Positions 20,488 to 29,548 of a stretch of 64,000 bases of DNA are shown one piece after another (position 1 is the first letter of the stretch; each line of letters opens with the position of its first letter). Below the pieces are notes generated by a model that was given only the letters and a program-made list of their open reading frames with translations, was not told where the DNA came from and ran no database searches. The DNA is from Roseibium alexandrii DFL-11 (lineage in GTDB: Bacteria > Pseudomonadota > Alphaproteobacteria > Rhizobiales > Stappiaceae), in contig NZ_CM011002.1 of NCBI RefSeq assembly GCF_000158095.2, positions 4,377,703 through 4,441,702 on the forward strand. The letters run 5' to 3'. Made by a program: the position numbers and the translations under genes.

Positions 20488-21555
20488 ATGTCTGCGACCC
20501 AGGAGACACCGGCTCAGATTCCGGTCACCGTTTTGACAGGATATCTGGGGGCCGGAAAAACCACCTTGCTCAATCGGATCCTTACCGAAAACCACGGTCA
20601 GCGGTACGCCGTTATCGTCAATGAGTTCGGAGAAGTCGGTATCGACAACGACTTGTTGGTCGAGTCGGATGAAGAAATCTTCGAAATGAACAACGGCTGT
20701 ATTTGCTGCACAGTTCGTGGCGATTTGATCCGAACCGTTCAAAACCTGATGAAGCGCAAGGGCGCCTTCGATGCCATTATCGTGGAGACCACGGGCGTCG
20801 CCGATCCTGCGCCCGTTGCACAGACGTTTTTTATGGATGACGACGTGCGAGCCGCGGCGAAATTGGATGCTGTCGTCGCGGTCGTGGATGCGCGCCACGT
20901 ATTGCAACGTTTGGAAGACACTCAGGAGGCTGAAGATCAGGTTGCCTTTGCGGACGTTATCCTGATCAACAAGACCGACTTGGTATCCGCTGATGAATTG
21001 AGTGCGGTTGAAGCGCGCATCCGGTCGATCAACCCGTATGCGGTTCTCCATCATAGCGAACGATGCGGTGTCGATATTGCGAAGGTGCTTGATCGTGGCG
21101 CTTTTGATCTGGATCGGATCTTGTCGCTCGACCCGCATTTCCTGGAACACGGTCATCACGCCCACGAATGCAGCCCAGACTGTGATCATGACCACGACCA
21201 TCATCATCATGACCACAGCCATGATCATGGTCACCACCATCATGGCCACGAAGAGACACATTCCGTCAAAAGCATTTCACTGACGGCGGGTGACCTTGAC
21301 CCCGAAATGTTTTTCCCTTGGATCAATCAGGTGACCCAGATCCAAGGACCGAATATTCTTCGAATGAAGGGGATCCTCGCGTTCAAGGGTGACCCACAGC
21401 GTTACGTCATCCAGGGCGTTCATATGATCGTCGAGGGAGATCATCAGCGGGACTGGAAGAGCGACGAACCGCGTGAAAGCCGGCTTGTCTTTATCGGCCG
21501 GGATCTGAACTGGGATGTCCTGAAAGCAAACTTCAAGGCTTGTGCCGCGGAATAG
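20488..21555 (+). CDS. CobW/COG0523-family metal GTPase with His-rich insert
   Basis: 355 aa from ATG 20488 with AGGAAG upstream. GTPase motifs are a Walker A ([13 protein letters not shown], near residue 20), [17 protein letters not shown] and NKTD. The metal motif GCICC is at 70-74, the CxCC site of zinc metallochaperones (ZNG1/ZigA-like). Residues about 222-257 form a His/Asp-rich stretch likely to bind zinc or a similar metal. The C-terminal CobW domain follows. It delivers metal to target proteins under limitation. The WD40 gene starts 10 nt after it. Confidence 0.9.
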   Translation: MSATQETPAQIPVTVLTGYLGAGKTTLLNRILTENHGQRYAVIVNEFGEVGIDNDLLVESDEEIFEMNNGCICCTVRGDLIRTVQNLMKRKGAFDAIIVETTGVADPAPVAQTFFMDDDVRAAAKLDAVVAVVDARHVLQRLEDTQEAEDQVAFADVILINKTDLVSADELSAVEARIRSINPYAVLHHSERCGVDIAKVLDRGAFDLDRILSLDPHFLEHGHHAHECSPDCDHDHDHHHHDHSHDHGHHHHGHEETHSVKSISLTAGDLDPEMFFPWINQVTQIQGPNILRMKGILAFKGDPQRYVIQGVHMIVEGDHQRDWKSDEPRESRLVFIGRDLNWDVLKANFKACAAE

Positions 21556-21564
21556 GAGCGCAGG

Positions 21565-22545
21565 GTGCCAATTGTTGCTCCTATGGACGTGGACGGCTTC
21601 GTCGTCCGAGCCGGTTTTTTGGGTGATGCTGCGTATGTCGCGACCGGTGAGGGCGCCATACACTTCGTTGAAGTAGGCGAAACTCATCTGGCGCCGCATA
21701 AGAATGGTCTCTTGGCGGCGGAGCCATCGTTTGATGGCAAGTCCCTGATCACTTCGGGCGATGATGGTGCGATTTATGCCTCGTCGCCGGATGGATCGAG
21801 CGAGCTTCTGGCAGAACGTCCTCGCAAGTGGATTGATCTGATTGCCTGTGGGCCCAACGGCGCTGTTGCCTTTGCGAGCGGCCGGACAGCGTGGGTTCGC
21901 TTGTCGGATGGCCGGGAAAAAGAGTTTGCCCACGATCGGGCCGTAGGAGGCATTGCGTTTGCGCCCAAGGGGCTGCGGTTAGCTGTTTCCCGGTACGACG
22001 GCGCCACATTGTGGTGGGCCGGCACCGAAGGCAAGCCGGTCAACCTGACCTGGAAAGGTGCCCATCTTGGAACAAGTTTTTCACCCGACGGCAAATACCT
22101 TGTGACGGCTATGCAGGAAAACGCGCTGCATGGCTGGCGTCTGTCTGACAATCAAGACATGCGCATGACGGGATATCCTGCGAAAGTGAAGTCTTTCAGC
22201 TGGTCGGCCAAAGGCAAGTATCTTGCAACCTCCGGAGCCAATGCCGCGATCGTTTGGCCGTTTTTTGGAAAAACCGGTCCCATGGGCCAATCCCCATTGC
22301 AGCTTGGGACACGGAGCGACGTCTTGGTTACGGCGGTTGCCTGCCATCCAAAGGAAGAGGCCGTCGCGCTGGGCTATCAGGACGGCATGGTCATGATGAG
22401 CCGGTTTGAAGATAACGCGGAAGTCCTGCTGCGGCGTCCTGGAGGCCATCCAATCACCAGCCTTGACTGGGATAACGCAGGCCTTCGGCTCGCTTTTGGC
22501 AGCGAAAAGAACGAAGCAGGCATTATCTCTCTTCAGGACGGGTAG
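21565..22545 (+). CDS. WD40-repeat protein
   Basis: 326 aa from a GTG at 21565 with TAGGAG upstream; ATG 21583 is the alternative. At least six beta-propeller blades can be traced by repeating G-H-D-type strands such as SFDGKSLITSGDDGAIYAS, AFAPKGLRLAVSRYDGATLWW and SFSPDGKYLVTAMQENALHGW. No signal peptide, so probably cytoplasmic. The tight spacing after the CobW-family gene suggests co-translation and a shared role in metal handling, for instance as a scaffold or partner. That role is inference. Confidence 0.85.
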   Translation: MPIVAPMDVDGFVVRAGFLGDAAYVATGEGAIHFVEVGETHLAPHKNGLLAAEPSFDGKSLITSGDDGAIYASSPDGSSELLAERPRKWIDLIACGPNGAVAFASGRTAWVRLSDGREKEFAHDRAVGGIAFAPKGLRLAVSRYDGATLWWAGTEGKPVNLTWKGAHLGTSFSPDGKYLVTAMQENALHGWRLSDNQDMRMTGYPAKVKSFSWSAKGKYLATSGANAAIVWPFFGKTGPMGQSPLQLGTRSDVLVTAVACHPKEEAVALGYQDGMVMMSRFEDNAEVLLRRPGGHPITSLDWDNAGLRLAFGSEKNEAGIISLQDG

Positions 22546-22608
22546 GTCTTTGTGATCTGATTGTCTTGGCTGTGAAGTAGGCTTGCATCATTTCATGGAG
22601 TGGCTGGG

Positions 22609-23103
22609 ATGCTGCGGATCTTCACGGTTTTGACGATGCTCGCCAGCGGTACGCTGACATCACAGCTTCCGGAGTTCGCGCAACAATACCGGCAGCGCCT
22701 CGGTGGTGCTATCGATGCGTTGGAGCAGGTGATGGCGGACTTCCAGCGAGATGCAGCGGATTATGGTCTCACAGTTCCAGAGGCGATTGACCGGCAGAAG
22801 GCGTCAACAGATCCGTTCATTCAGGCGCGGGGCGCCAGCATCGAGCGGACGAGCCAGCGTCTTGTTCATCTCAAAGATCAAAGATCCGGTTTTGAAACAG
22901 CCAGTCCGTTTGAGCGGATCTTGATCCTCGTCCAGAGCCCGGACCGCGAACTGGCGCAAGCGACCGCAGAGGATTATGCTCCAGCTATTCCGGTCACCCC
23001 GGTCGGTCTGGTGAGCGCGGGGGCTGGCGCTGCGGGTGGTTTCATTCTCGTTTGGTTCTTGTCGGGACTTGTCCGCTTGACGCGCCGTCGCGCCCCCGCT
23101 TGA
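22609..23103 (+). CDS. DUF2937-family membrane protein
   Basis: 164 aa from ATG 22609 with GGAG upstream. One N-terminal hydrophobic segment (residues about 2-20), a periplasmic-looking helical region with LPEFAQQYRQRLGGAIDAL, and a C-terminal membrane segment (about 128-155) ending in Arg-rich LTRRRAPA. This arrangement fits the DUF2937 family, whose function is not known. It follows the WD40 gene by 63 bp on the same strand. Confidence 0.75.
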   Translation: MLRIFTVLTMLASGTLTSQLPEFAQQYRQRLGGAIDALEQVMADFQRDAADYGLTVPEAIDRQKASTDPFIQARGASIERTSQRLVHLKDQRSGFETASPFERILILVQSPDRELAQATAEDYAPAIPVTPVGLVSAGAGAAGGFILVWFLSGLVRLTRRRAPA

Positions 23104-23148
23104 ACTGTGGTGATGTGAACACCTCAGATTCGGTGGAGGCTTTGCCCT

Positions 23149-24081
23149 ATGGACGCGCTAACGCGTATGCGTTGTTTTATTCAGGTCGTGGATTCCAAGG
23201 GGTTTTCCGCCGCTGCCAGAGACATGGGGCGGTCCAAGGCGCTCGTCTCCAAATACGTCAGCGAGTTGGAAGACGAGTTGGGAGTCCGGTTGCTGAACCG
23301 GACAACCCGGCAGGTCTCCATGACCGAAGTTGGAGAGTCTTACTACAAGGAAGCCTCTGAAATCCTCCAGCGCATTGACGATCTTCAGGCATCTGTTCAG
23401 TCATCCCAACAGGAGATTCGCGGACGTCTGCGCGTGTCGGCGCCACGGTCCATGGGCGACAAGCTTTTGAACGCAGCCATGATGGAGTTTCTTGCACAAC
23501 ATCCTGACGTCGTTCTTGATCTCAGGCTTGAAGACCGATTCGTGGACTTGGTGGAGGAGGGGTTCGACATCGCGGTGCGGGTGACCCAGCTCGAAGACTC
23601 AAGCCTGATTGCGAGAAAAATAGCGCCCTTTCGGACAGTGATTTGTGCCAGTCCGGAGCTGCTGGCTAAAGTTGGCGTTCCAAACATACCGGCCGACCTT
23701 GCGGATCGCCCCTGCATCATCGATACAAATTACCGGTACAAGCAAAACTGGGCGTTTGGCAGCCAAGGCGAACGCCAAATGGTCACTGTAAAAGGGCCGG
23801 TTGAGGTCAACAGTGCCGAGGCGGTCTGTGAGGCCGCGCTTCAGGGGCTTGGCTTCATCCGGATGCCACTGTTTTTTGTCTCAGAATACATCAACGAAGG
23901 CCGACTCAAGATTGTGCTGGCGGAACATGAAGAGCCAATGCGCGGGATATATGCCGTTTACCCGCATCGGCGCCATCTGACTGTGAAGGTCCGGGCGTTG
24001 GTCGATTTCCTTGTGAGCTGGTACGCGGCTCGATCAAGAGCGGAAGTGCGAACGGAGGCTTTGCGCGAGGAACTTGAGTGA
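23149..24081 (+). CDS. LysR-family transcriptional regulator
   Basis: 310 aa. The N-terminal helix-turn-helix contains GFSAAARDMGRSKALVSKYV, the CrgA/AaeR-like subgroup pattern, and LGVRLLNRTTRQVSMTE follows. The effector domain begins at about 90 (LRVSAPRSMGDKLL). GGAGG precedes the start. The gene is 45 bp after the DUF2937 gene and 82 bp before a TetR gene. Target and ligand unknown. Confidence 0.9.
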   Translation: MDALTRMRCFIQVVDSKGFSAAARDMGRSKALVSKYVSELEDELGVRLLNRTTRQVSMTEVGESYYKEASEILQRIDDLQASVQSSQQEIRGRLRVSAPRSMGDKLLNAAMMEFLAQHPDVVLDLRLEDRFVDLVEEGFDIAVRVTQLEDSSLIARKIAPFRTVICASPELLAKVGVPNIPADLADRPCIIDTNYRYKQNWAFGSQGERQMVTVKGPVEVNSAEAVCEAALQGLGFIRMPLFFVSEYINEGRLKIVLAEHEEPMRGIYAVYPHRRHLTVKVRALVDFLVSWYAARSRAEVRTEALREELE

Positions 24082-24163
24082 CTTAGGGTAAATAAGATCC
24101 TGCAAGGCGAAAATAAGCGCAATTTTTTCTTGATTAAAAAAAATACAGGCTCACAATCTCAGC

Positions 24164-24703
24164 ATGAGTGACTCCAAAGACGATATTGCTGCAGGCTTGG
24201 AACAGGTTTTCTGGAGCCGGGGTTTTGCGGAACCAAGCGTTCCCGTCTTGCGTGCCGGCGTCGGTGTCAGCATGCGGACCCTCTACCGGTATTTTCCCTC
24301 CCGTGAGGCGATGATCTTGGGCGCTCTGGAGTTCCGGCATCAACGGTACATGCGGTACGTCACGGATGGTGTCGAAGAACCTGGTCTGAGTGCTGCCGAG
24401 CAGTTGTTTGATAAACTGGGTGGCTGGATGCGGATGACGGAGGGAAAAGAGTGTTTCTTCCGGCAAGCTCTCGCGGCAAACCCTGACAGCACAGACATCG
24501 CTGAGACAGTAAACCGGCACAAATCGGAGCTGCTGACGTTTTTTGGAAATCTCAGCGGTAAGATGCAGTTTGCTTCAACGCTCTATCTTCTCCACGAAGG
24601 TGTGACCGCTTCTTACGCGGAACTGGGCGAACAAGCTGTAGAAGATGCCAAACGCCTGGTGCGCCAAATGTTCAAGAGCGCGAACGAGAGCAAATACTCT
24701 TGA
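24164..24703 (+). CDS. TetR-family transcriptional regulator
   Basis: 179 aa. The N-terminal domain has the TetR pattern with VLRAGVGVSMRTLYRYFPSR as helix-turn-helix and recognition helix. It is short for the family and starts directly at the DNA-binding domain (MSDSKDDIAAGLEQVFWSRG), with a variable ligand domain after residue 60. It is convergent with the leucine dehydrogenase gene. Target unknown. Confidence 0.82.
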   Translation: MSDSKDDIAAGLEQVFWSRGFAEPSVPVLRAGVGVSMRTLYRYFPSREAMILGALEFRHQRYMRYVTDGVEEPGLSAAEQLFDKLGGWMRMTEGKECFFRQALAANPDSTDIAETVNRHKSELLTFFGNLSGKMQFASTLYLLHEGVTASYAELGEQAVEDAKRLVRQMFKSANESKYS

Positions 24704-24726
24704 AGACGGCACTCTCACTATGAAAC

Positions 24727-24761
24727 GGCGGGACCATGCCCGCCATTCCTAAGACTTTTTT
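24727..24761. terminator. hairpin between convergent genes
   Basis: Stem GGCGGG with CCCGCC (24727-24744), loop of six bases, followed after 11 bases by a TTTTTT run. It sits between the stop codons of the TetR gene and the convergent dehydrogenase and may serve as a terminator for the plus strand. The distance to the T run weakens the call. Confidence 0.5.
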
Positions 24762-24770
24762 CTACAAGGC

Positions 24771-25844
24771 TCAGTTCGAACGTGCGGCTGAGAGGCGTTC
24801 TTCGGCCATTCTGTCGGCAATCTGTTCCGGTGCAGCATTCTCGCGGACAGCCCGGTCGTAGATCCGGGTCAGCGTATCGCCGATTGCAATTGTTTTTTTC
24901 CGGACTTCCTGGTCATTGCCGCCTGGCTTTGCCAAGGCGATCGAAATAACTCCACCAGCGTTGATCGCATAGTCCGGTGCATAAAGAATGCCGCGGTTTT
25001 TGAGAGCCACGCCATCAGCCGGTGTCTGCAGTTGGTTGTTCGCGGCGCCCGCCACGATCCGCGCCTTGATTTCCGGAATAGTGCGGGCGTTGAGACCTGC
25101 GCCTAAAGCACACGGTGCAAACACATCGGCCTCCACTTTGTGCGCATCAGCTGGTTCAACCGTTTTTGCGCCAAAGGCTTCAACAGCCTTCTCAACGGCC
25201 GGCTTATGGATATCGGAAACTACCAGGTTTGCGCCAGCTTCATGAAGTTGGCGGGCGACATCGAACCCGACATGGCCAAGACCTTGAACCGATACTGTAC
25301 GGCCGGACAAGGACGGATCACCGAACGCATGCACAACAGATGCTTTGATGCCCTCAAAGACACCGAGGGCGGTGTAAGGAGATGGGTCTCCCAGTCCGGT
25401 TGCCTGCGTACCGCGAACATGGTCTGTGTGGCGCGCAACCGCCTCCATATCTTCTGGTGAGACGCCGACGTCTTCAGCTGTGATGTAAGTGCCGGACAAC
25501 CGCTCCACGTGCCGTCCAAAGGCTTCCATCAAAGCTTCTGACTTATCCTTGCGCGGATCAGCGATGATGACGGCCTTACCGCCACCAAGCTCAAGGCCTG
25601 CGAGGGAGTTCTTGTAGGTCATGCCACGGGACAGCCGGAGCGCATCATTCAAAGCTTCGGACGGCGTGGGGTAAGGCCAGATGCGGCAGCCACCGAGGGC
25701 GGGGCCAAGCCGGGTGTCGTGGACCGCGATGATGGCTTTCAGCCCGGTATTTGCATCTTGAACTATCACGATGTTTTCGTGATCTTCCATCTCCGGATGG
25801 TCAAAGACGGCCGTATGATGGACAGCTTTATGGATGGCGTTCAT
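24771..25844 (-). CDS. Leu/Phe/Val/Glu dehydrogenase (leucine dehydrogenase type)
   Basis: 357 aa NAD-dependent amino acid dehydrogenase. The substrate domain has LGPALGGCRIWPY and the catalytic-lysine regions MTYKNSLAGLELGGGK (K78 and K90). The Rossmann domain has VQGLGHVGFDVARQL. It oxidatively deaminates branched-chain or aromatic amino acids to 2-oxo acids. The family's usual length is about 350-370 aa. It is divergent from the DUF1007-NicO gene. Confidence 0.9.
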   Translation of the reverse strand: MNAIHKAVHHTAVFDHPEMEDHENIVIVQDANTGLKAIIAVHDTRLGPALGGCRIWPYPTPSEALNDALRLSRGMTYKNSLAGLELGGGKAVIIADPRKDKSEALMEAFGRHVERLSGTYITAEDVGVSPEDMEAVARHTDHVRGTQATGLGDPSPYTALGVFEGIKASVVHAFGDPSLSGRTVSVQGLGHVGFDVARQLHEAGANLVVSDIHKPAVEKAVEAFGAKTVEPADAHKVEADVFAPCALGAGLNARTIPEIKARIVAGAANNQLQTPADGVALKNRGILYAPDYAINAGGVISIALAKPGGNDQEVRKKTIAIGDTLTRIYDRAVRENAAPEQIADRMAEERLSAARSN

Positions 25845-26090
25845 GGTTGGCTCAATTCGAAATGATTATTGTTCGGTAGATTTTATTCGGGTTGTTTGAA
25901 ATTTGCTGCTTTTCTTGCTCATCTTCGCGCTTTTGATCGAGCGTTCCTTCCTACTTTCCGGATTAAATGCGAAAAATATTTCATTTCGTTTTTGCGCCTG
26001 CGAACAGTTTGGGTCATCTTGTTGCCGCCTTCTGGGACAACAAACTGATTGCGCTATATTAAGGCTCAGGGATTCGAACAGGAGCAAGAT

Positions 26091-28004
26091 GTGCGTCAGC
26101 AAATCGTTCGCGCATGGAACTTGATGAACGCCAGGGCAGTCTTGCTGTTTGCGGCGTTCGGTTTTGCTGTGGTTGCCACGACAGGTGCTCAGGCGCACCC
26201 GCACGTGTTCGTGGAGGCGCGCTCTTCTCTTGTGTTCGATGACAACGGCGACGCTGTCGCCGTTCGGCATATCTTCCGCTTCGATGATGCGTTTTCAGCC
26301 TTTGCCATTCAGGGCTTCGATACCAATCAGGACGGGATCTATTCTCGGGAAGAGCTTTCGGAACTGGCTGACGTCAATGTCGAGAGTATGGCTGATTTCG
26401 GCTATTTCACGTTTGGCGACAACACGCGCATTGAGTTGGATTTCACAACGCCGACCGATTACTGGCTTGAGGTGAAGACCGTCGCATTGGAAGACTACTG
26501 GGTTATGAAGCCAGAGGACTTTGAGGCGATCGCCGAAGATGTTCAGATGAACGGCGGCACAATGCCCGAAGACGTGAAGCTCCTTGAGCTGCATTTCACG
26601 TTGCCGCTCAAAGATCCAAGTGATGCGTCTGCACCGATCACGCTTGATGTCTATGACCCGACTTATTACGTCGACTTTCGTTTCGGCCAAGAGAATAGCG
26701 CACTCGGAACAGTAAATGCTCCGGGCGCGTGTCAGATTACGCGCAAGGAACCGCCGCCGCTTGATGATGCGACCGCCTATGCTCTTGCTCAGATCGGACC
26801 GGATCAGAGAGACCTGCCGCCCGAGCTGCAATCCGCCGCCGCGACACAAGTCAATCAGATGATTGTGGCCTGTGGCGCTGCCGCACACGTAGCCGCTGCT
26901 CCCAATGCCGCAGAGCTATCAGAACAACAACCTACGGCAGGAAATGCTTCGCCAGAGACTGCGGTAGCGGCAATTGAAAGCGCAATTGCACAAGGCTCAG
27001 GTACAGAACCTATGTCCCGGGCTTCAGATGTTCTGCAAAACACGCAGCAGACCATTACGATAGAGCCGGGATTGATGGATCAGATTTTCGGATCGATTGC
27101 CCAGATGCAGAGGGACTTCTATCAAAAGCTGGTGGCGAGCTTAAGGTCCTTCAGGACCAATCCGAATGCGTTTTGGCTGCTTGTCGGCCTTTCCTTCGCC
27201 TACGGAATTTTCCATGCGGCAGGTCCGGGGCACGGGAAGGCGATCATCACGTCTTATGTCGTCGCCAACAACGAAACCCTGAAGAAGGGGATTGTACTTT
27301 CCTTCGCCTCTGCCTTCGCTCAAGCTGTCACCGCGATCGTTCTGGTGGGTGGGCTTGCCGTTGTGTTCAATCTCACGAGTATCGCAATTCAGGATACCGC
27401 GCGCTGGTTTGAGATTGGGTCTTATGTCCTGATCACAGCGCTGGGCGCATGGCTCCTGTGGCAGAAGGCGGGAAAACCCGTTTTGGCAGGCATGCTGAAC
27501 CGTCAGGCCAACGAGGGGCTCGCTTTTGCTGGTGCCCACGCGGGCGGTCATCATGGCCATGACCACCATCACGGCCACCACCACCATCATCACGACCATG
27601 ATCGTCACATCGGCCCGGACGGTGTGTGCTCCAGTTGTGGGCATGCCCATGCACCGACGCCGGATATGCTTCAGGGCAAGATCACGATGTCCAAGGCCGT
27701 GTCCATCGTTTTGGCAGTGGGCTTGCGGCCCTGCACGGGCGCGCTTGTCGTGCTGGTCTTTGCTTTGTCGCAGGGCATGATCGCTGCCGGGATTGCCTCA
27801 ACGCTTGCGATGGCCGTTGGGACCGGGATTACCGTTGCGCTTCTGGCCGGGCTTGCTGTCTCGGCCAAGGATCTGGCCGTCCGCCTCTTCGGCGAGGGTA
27901 GCCCCATGGCGGTCAGAGTACACCGTACGATCGAGATCCTCGGCGCCGCGGTTGTATTTTTGCTCGGGATTACCCTTTTGATCGCCGCTGTCGGCTGGGG
28001 ATAA
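26091..28004 (+). CDS. DUF1007 - NicO/RcnA nickel-cobalt exporter fusion
   Basis: 637 aa, start GTG 26091 with AGGAG six bases upstream; ATG 26124 and a longer frame to 26049 are alternatives. A signal peptide ends near TTGAQAHPHVF. The DUF1007 domain covers about 25-240 and includes an EF-hand-like FDTNQDGIYSREEL. A linker rich in Ala and Glu follows. The NicO/RcnA-type exporter domain has about six membrane segments from about 360, with FHAAGPGHGKAIITSYV and GLRPCTGALVVL. Between segments lies a His/Asp-rich loop (about 482-515) ending CSSCGHAHA. It probably exports nickel, cobalt or zinc. Confidence 0.87.
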   Translation: MRQQIVRAWNLMNARAVLLFAAFGFAVVATTGAQAHPHVFVEARSSLVFDDNGDAVAVRHIFRFDDAFSAFAIQGFDTNQDGIYSREELSELADVNVESMADFGYFTFGDNTRIELDFTTPTDYWLEVKTVALEDYWVMKPEDFEAIAEDVQMNGGTMPEDVKLLELHFTLPLKDPSDASAPITLDVYDPTYYVDFRFGQENSALGTVNAPGACQITRKEPPPLDDATAYALAQIGPDQRDLPPELQSAAATQVNQMIVACGAAAHVAAAPNAAELSEQQPTAGNASPETAVAAIESAIAQGSGTEPMSRASDVLQNTQQTITIEPGLMDQIFGSIAQMQRDFYQKLVASLRSFRTNPNAFWLLVGLSFAYGIFHAAGPGHGKAIITSYVVANNETLKKGIVLSFASAFAQAVTAIVLVGGLAVVFNLTSIAIQDTARWFEIGSYVLITALGAWLLWQKAGKPVLAGMLNRQANEGLAFAGAHAGGHHGHDHHHGHHHHHHDHDRHIGPDGVCSSCGHAHAPTPDMLQGKITMSKAVSIVLAVGLRPCTGALVVLVFALSQGMIAAGIASTLAMAVGTGITVALLAGLAVSAKDLAVRLFGEGSPMAVRVHRTIEILGAAVVFLLGITLLIAAVGWG

Positions 28005-28035
28005 GGACTGATTTGTTCCGAAAGAAAAAGAATTT

Positions 28036-28065
28036 AGGCTGGCGCTTAGAGTGCCAGCCTTTTTT
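28036..28065. terminator. bidirectional intrinsic terminator
   Basis: Stem AGGCTGGC (28036-28043) with GCCAGCCT (28053-28060), then TTTTTT on the plus strand; on the minus strand it is followed by a T-rich run after CTAAATTC. It ends both the DUF1007-NicO gene and the convergent amidotransferase-like gene, whose TAA stop lies inside the loop. Confidence 0.85.
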
Positions 28066-28804
28066 GTCTGTAGGTACGAACGGCGTCTCCAAAAGCTGAA
28101 AACAATTTCTTGGAGGGCCCGTCTGTCATCACCCAGTATTCCGGGTGCCATTGGGTTGCCATCACATAGCCTGGCGCATCCTTGATGGTCATGGCTTCAA
28201 TTGTGCCGTCTTCTGCTTTGGCTTCGATCACAAGCCCTTTGCCGAGCTCCCCGACCGCCTGCCGGTGAAGGGAGTTTACCTCAAACGGTTCCTCGCCTAG
28301 CACGGTTTCCAAGGGACCACCTGAGTGGATCTCGACTGTATGGGCAATACGAAAACGTTCGTCCTGACTGTCTGATGTCGGCGGCCGGTGGTCCTTGCGC
28401 CCCGCAATCTCCTGAACTTCTGTCAAAAGCGTCCCGCCAAAGGCCACGTTCATCTCTTGCATGCCGCGGCAGATTGCGAATACCGGAACGCCGCGTTCCA
28501 CGGCCCTCTTGATTAGTGGTAAGGTGGTCGCGTCGCGGTCCGGATCGTAGGGGCCGTTGGCTTCTGTCGGTTCTTGTCCGTAGAGTTGCGGATTTACATT
28601 TGACCGGGATCCGGTCACCAGAACGCCATCAACGTTGTCCAGAGCAGCATCGATATCCAGGTCCGCTCCAAGAGCCGGCAGGATCATGGGTATGGCGTCT
28701 GCGCCTTTGAGAACCGCCTGTAAATAGGTGGAGATTGTTGCGTGCCAGTTGAAGCCATCGATGGATTTGACATCGGCGGTCACGAGAACCAGCGGTTTGG
28801 ACAT
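28046..28804 (-). CDS. gamma-glutamyl-gamma-aminobutyrate hydrolase family (PuuD-like)
   Basis: 252 aa class I glutamine amidotransferase-like hydrolase of peptidase family C26. The nucleophile is in PVFAICRGMQEMNV at Cys112, and the catalytic His and Glu are in MATQWHPEYW. LVTGSRSNVNP is a family motif. In PuuD the enzyme cleaves gamma-glutamyl-GABA in putrescine degradation, but no puu genes are adjacent, so the substrate is uncertain. A two-component system follows on the same strand. Confidence 0.87.
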   Translation of the reverse strand: MSKPLVLVTADVKSIDGFNWHATISTYLQAVLKGADAIPMILPALGADLDIDAALDNVDGVLVTGSRSNVNPQLYGQEPTEANGPYDPDRDATTLPLIKRAVERGVPVFAICRGMQEMNVAFGGTLLTEVQEIAGRKDHRPPTSDSQDERFRIAHTVEIHSGGPLETVLGEEPFEVNSLHRQAVGELGKGLVIEAKAEDGTIEAMTIKDAPGYVMATQWHPEYWVMTDGPSKKLFSAFGDAVRTYRQKRLAL

Positions 28805-28872
28805 GGTCTTGCCTTATCAGATTGTCTGGACAGAACGTAACGAGATCAGCAGAGAGTGATACCGCCTGCCGA

Positions 28873-29511
28873 TCAATCGAGCAATCCAAGATCCTGTGCA
28901 ACCTTGTAGAGCTGCGCTGCGTTCTTGTTGCCGACCTTCTCCCGCAAGTTCAGACGATGGGACTCAACCGTCCGCACACTGATCCCCAGGCTCTTGGCAA
29001 CTTCCTTGTTGGGCAGGCCTTTGGCAATTGCTGTGAGCACCTGGCGCTCACGGTCAGTCAATCCATAGGGGTCTTCTATCGGAGCGGAGGTTGCTGTGCC
29101 AACAAGTGTCGGCCCCACCGCAGAGGAGAAATAGTATCCGCCGGACGCGACACTCGAAATCGCAGTGATCATTTCGGGAGCGGAAATGTCCTTCAGGATG
29201 TAACCGCGTGCACCGGCTTGAACAACGCCGCGCACGTATTCAGAGTTGTCATAGATCGACAGGATCAGCACCGCGATTTCCGGGAAGGATTTACGAACTT
29301 CCGCAGCGGCTTCCAGGCCGTTCATGACAGGCATCGAGACATCCATCAAAAGGACATCCGGCCGGAGTTCATGCGCCAGTTTAACGGCTTCCCGGCCATT
29401 CGTTGCTTCGCCCACAACTTCGATTTCCGGAACCTTGTTCAACCGGGCCCTTATCCCGTCGCGGACAAGGGCATGATCATCGGCCAGCAAAACCCGTATC
29501 GGTTTGGTCAT
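28873..29511 (-). CDS. NarL/FixJ-family response regulator
   Basis: 212 aa from ATG 29511, where family members normally begin (MTKPIRVLLADDH). ATGs at 29547 and 29541, close to the kinase stop, are alternatives. The receiver domain has DD at 11-12, phosphorylation site D57 in LLMDVSMP, and LKD. The C-terminal LuxR helix-turn-helix (LTDRERQVLTAIAKGLPNKE, then SVRTVESHR) binds DNA. It follows the Cache histidine kinase in the same transcript. The partner kinase and the TRAP operon suggest that it controls uptake of the TRAP substrate. Confidence 0.88.
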   Translation of the reverse strand: MTKPIRVLLADDHALVRDGIRARLNKVPEIEVVGEATNGREAVKLAHELRPDVLLMDVSMPVMNGLEAAAEVRKSFPEIAVLILSIYDNSEYVRGVVQAGARGYILKDISAPEMITAISSVASGGYYFSSAVGPTLVGTATSAPIEDPYGLTDRERQVLTAIAKGLPNKEVAKSLGISVRTVESHRLNLREKVGNKNAAQLYKVAQDLGLLD

Positions 29512-29548
29512 TGGCTCAAGGTTAGGTGAGTGAACTGTCATGTTCATA

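Noticed and set aside
21170..21260. Simple CATCAC-type repeat resembling a tandem repeat
   Set aside because: It is the codon repetition of the His/Asp-rich metal-binding stretch, as also seen at 27540-27610.
20317..21261. A 314-codon minus-strand frame with Met/Val-rich start opposite the CobW-family gene
   Set aside because: The Met/Val run is the complement of the His-rich codons (CAT/CAC) of the plus-strand gene.
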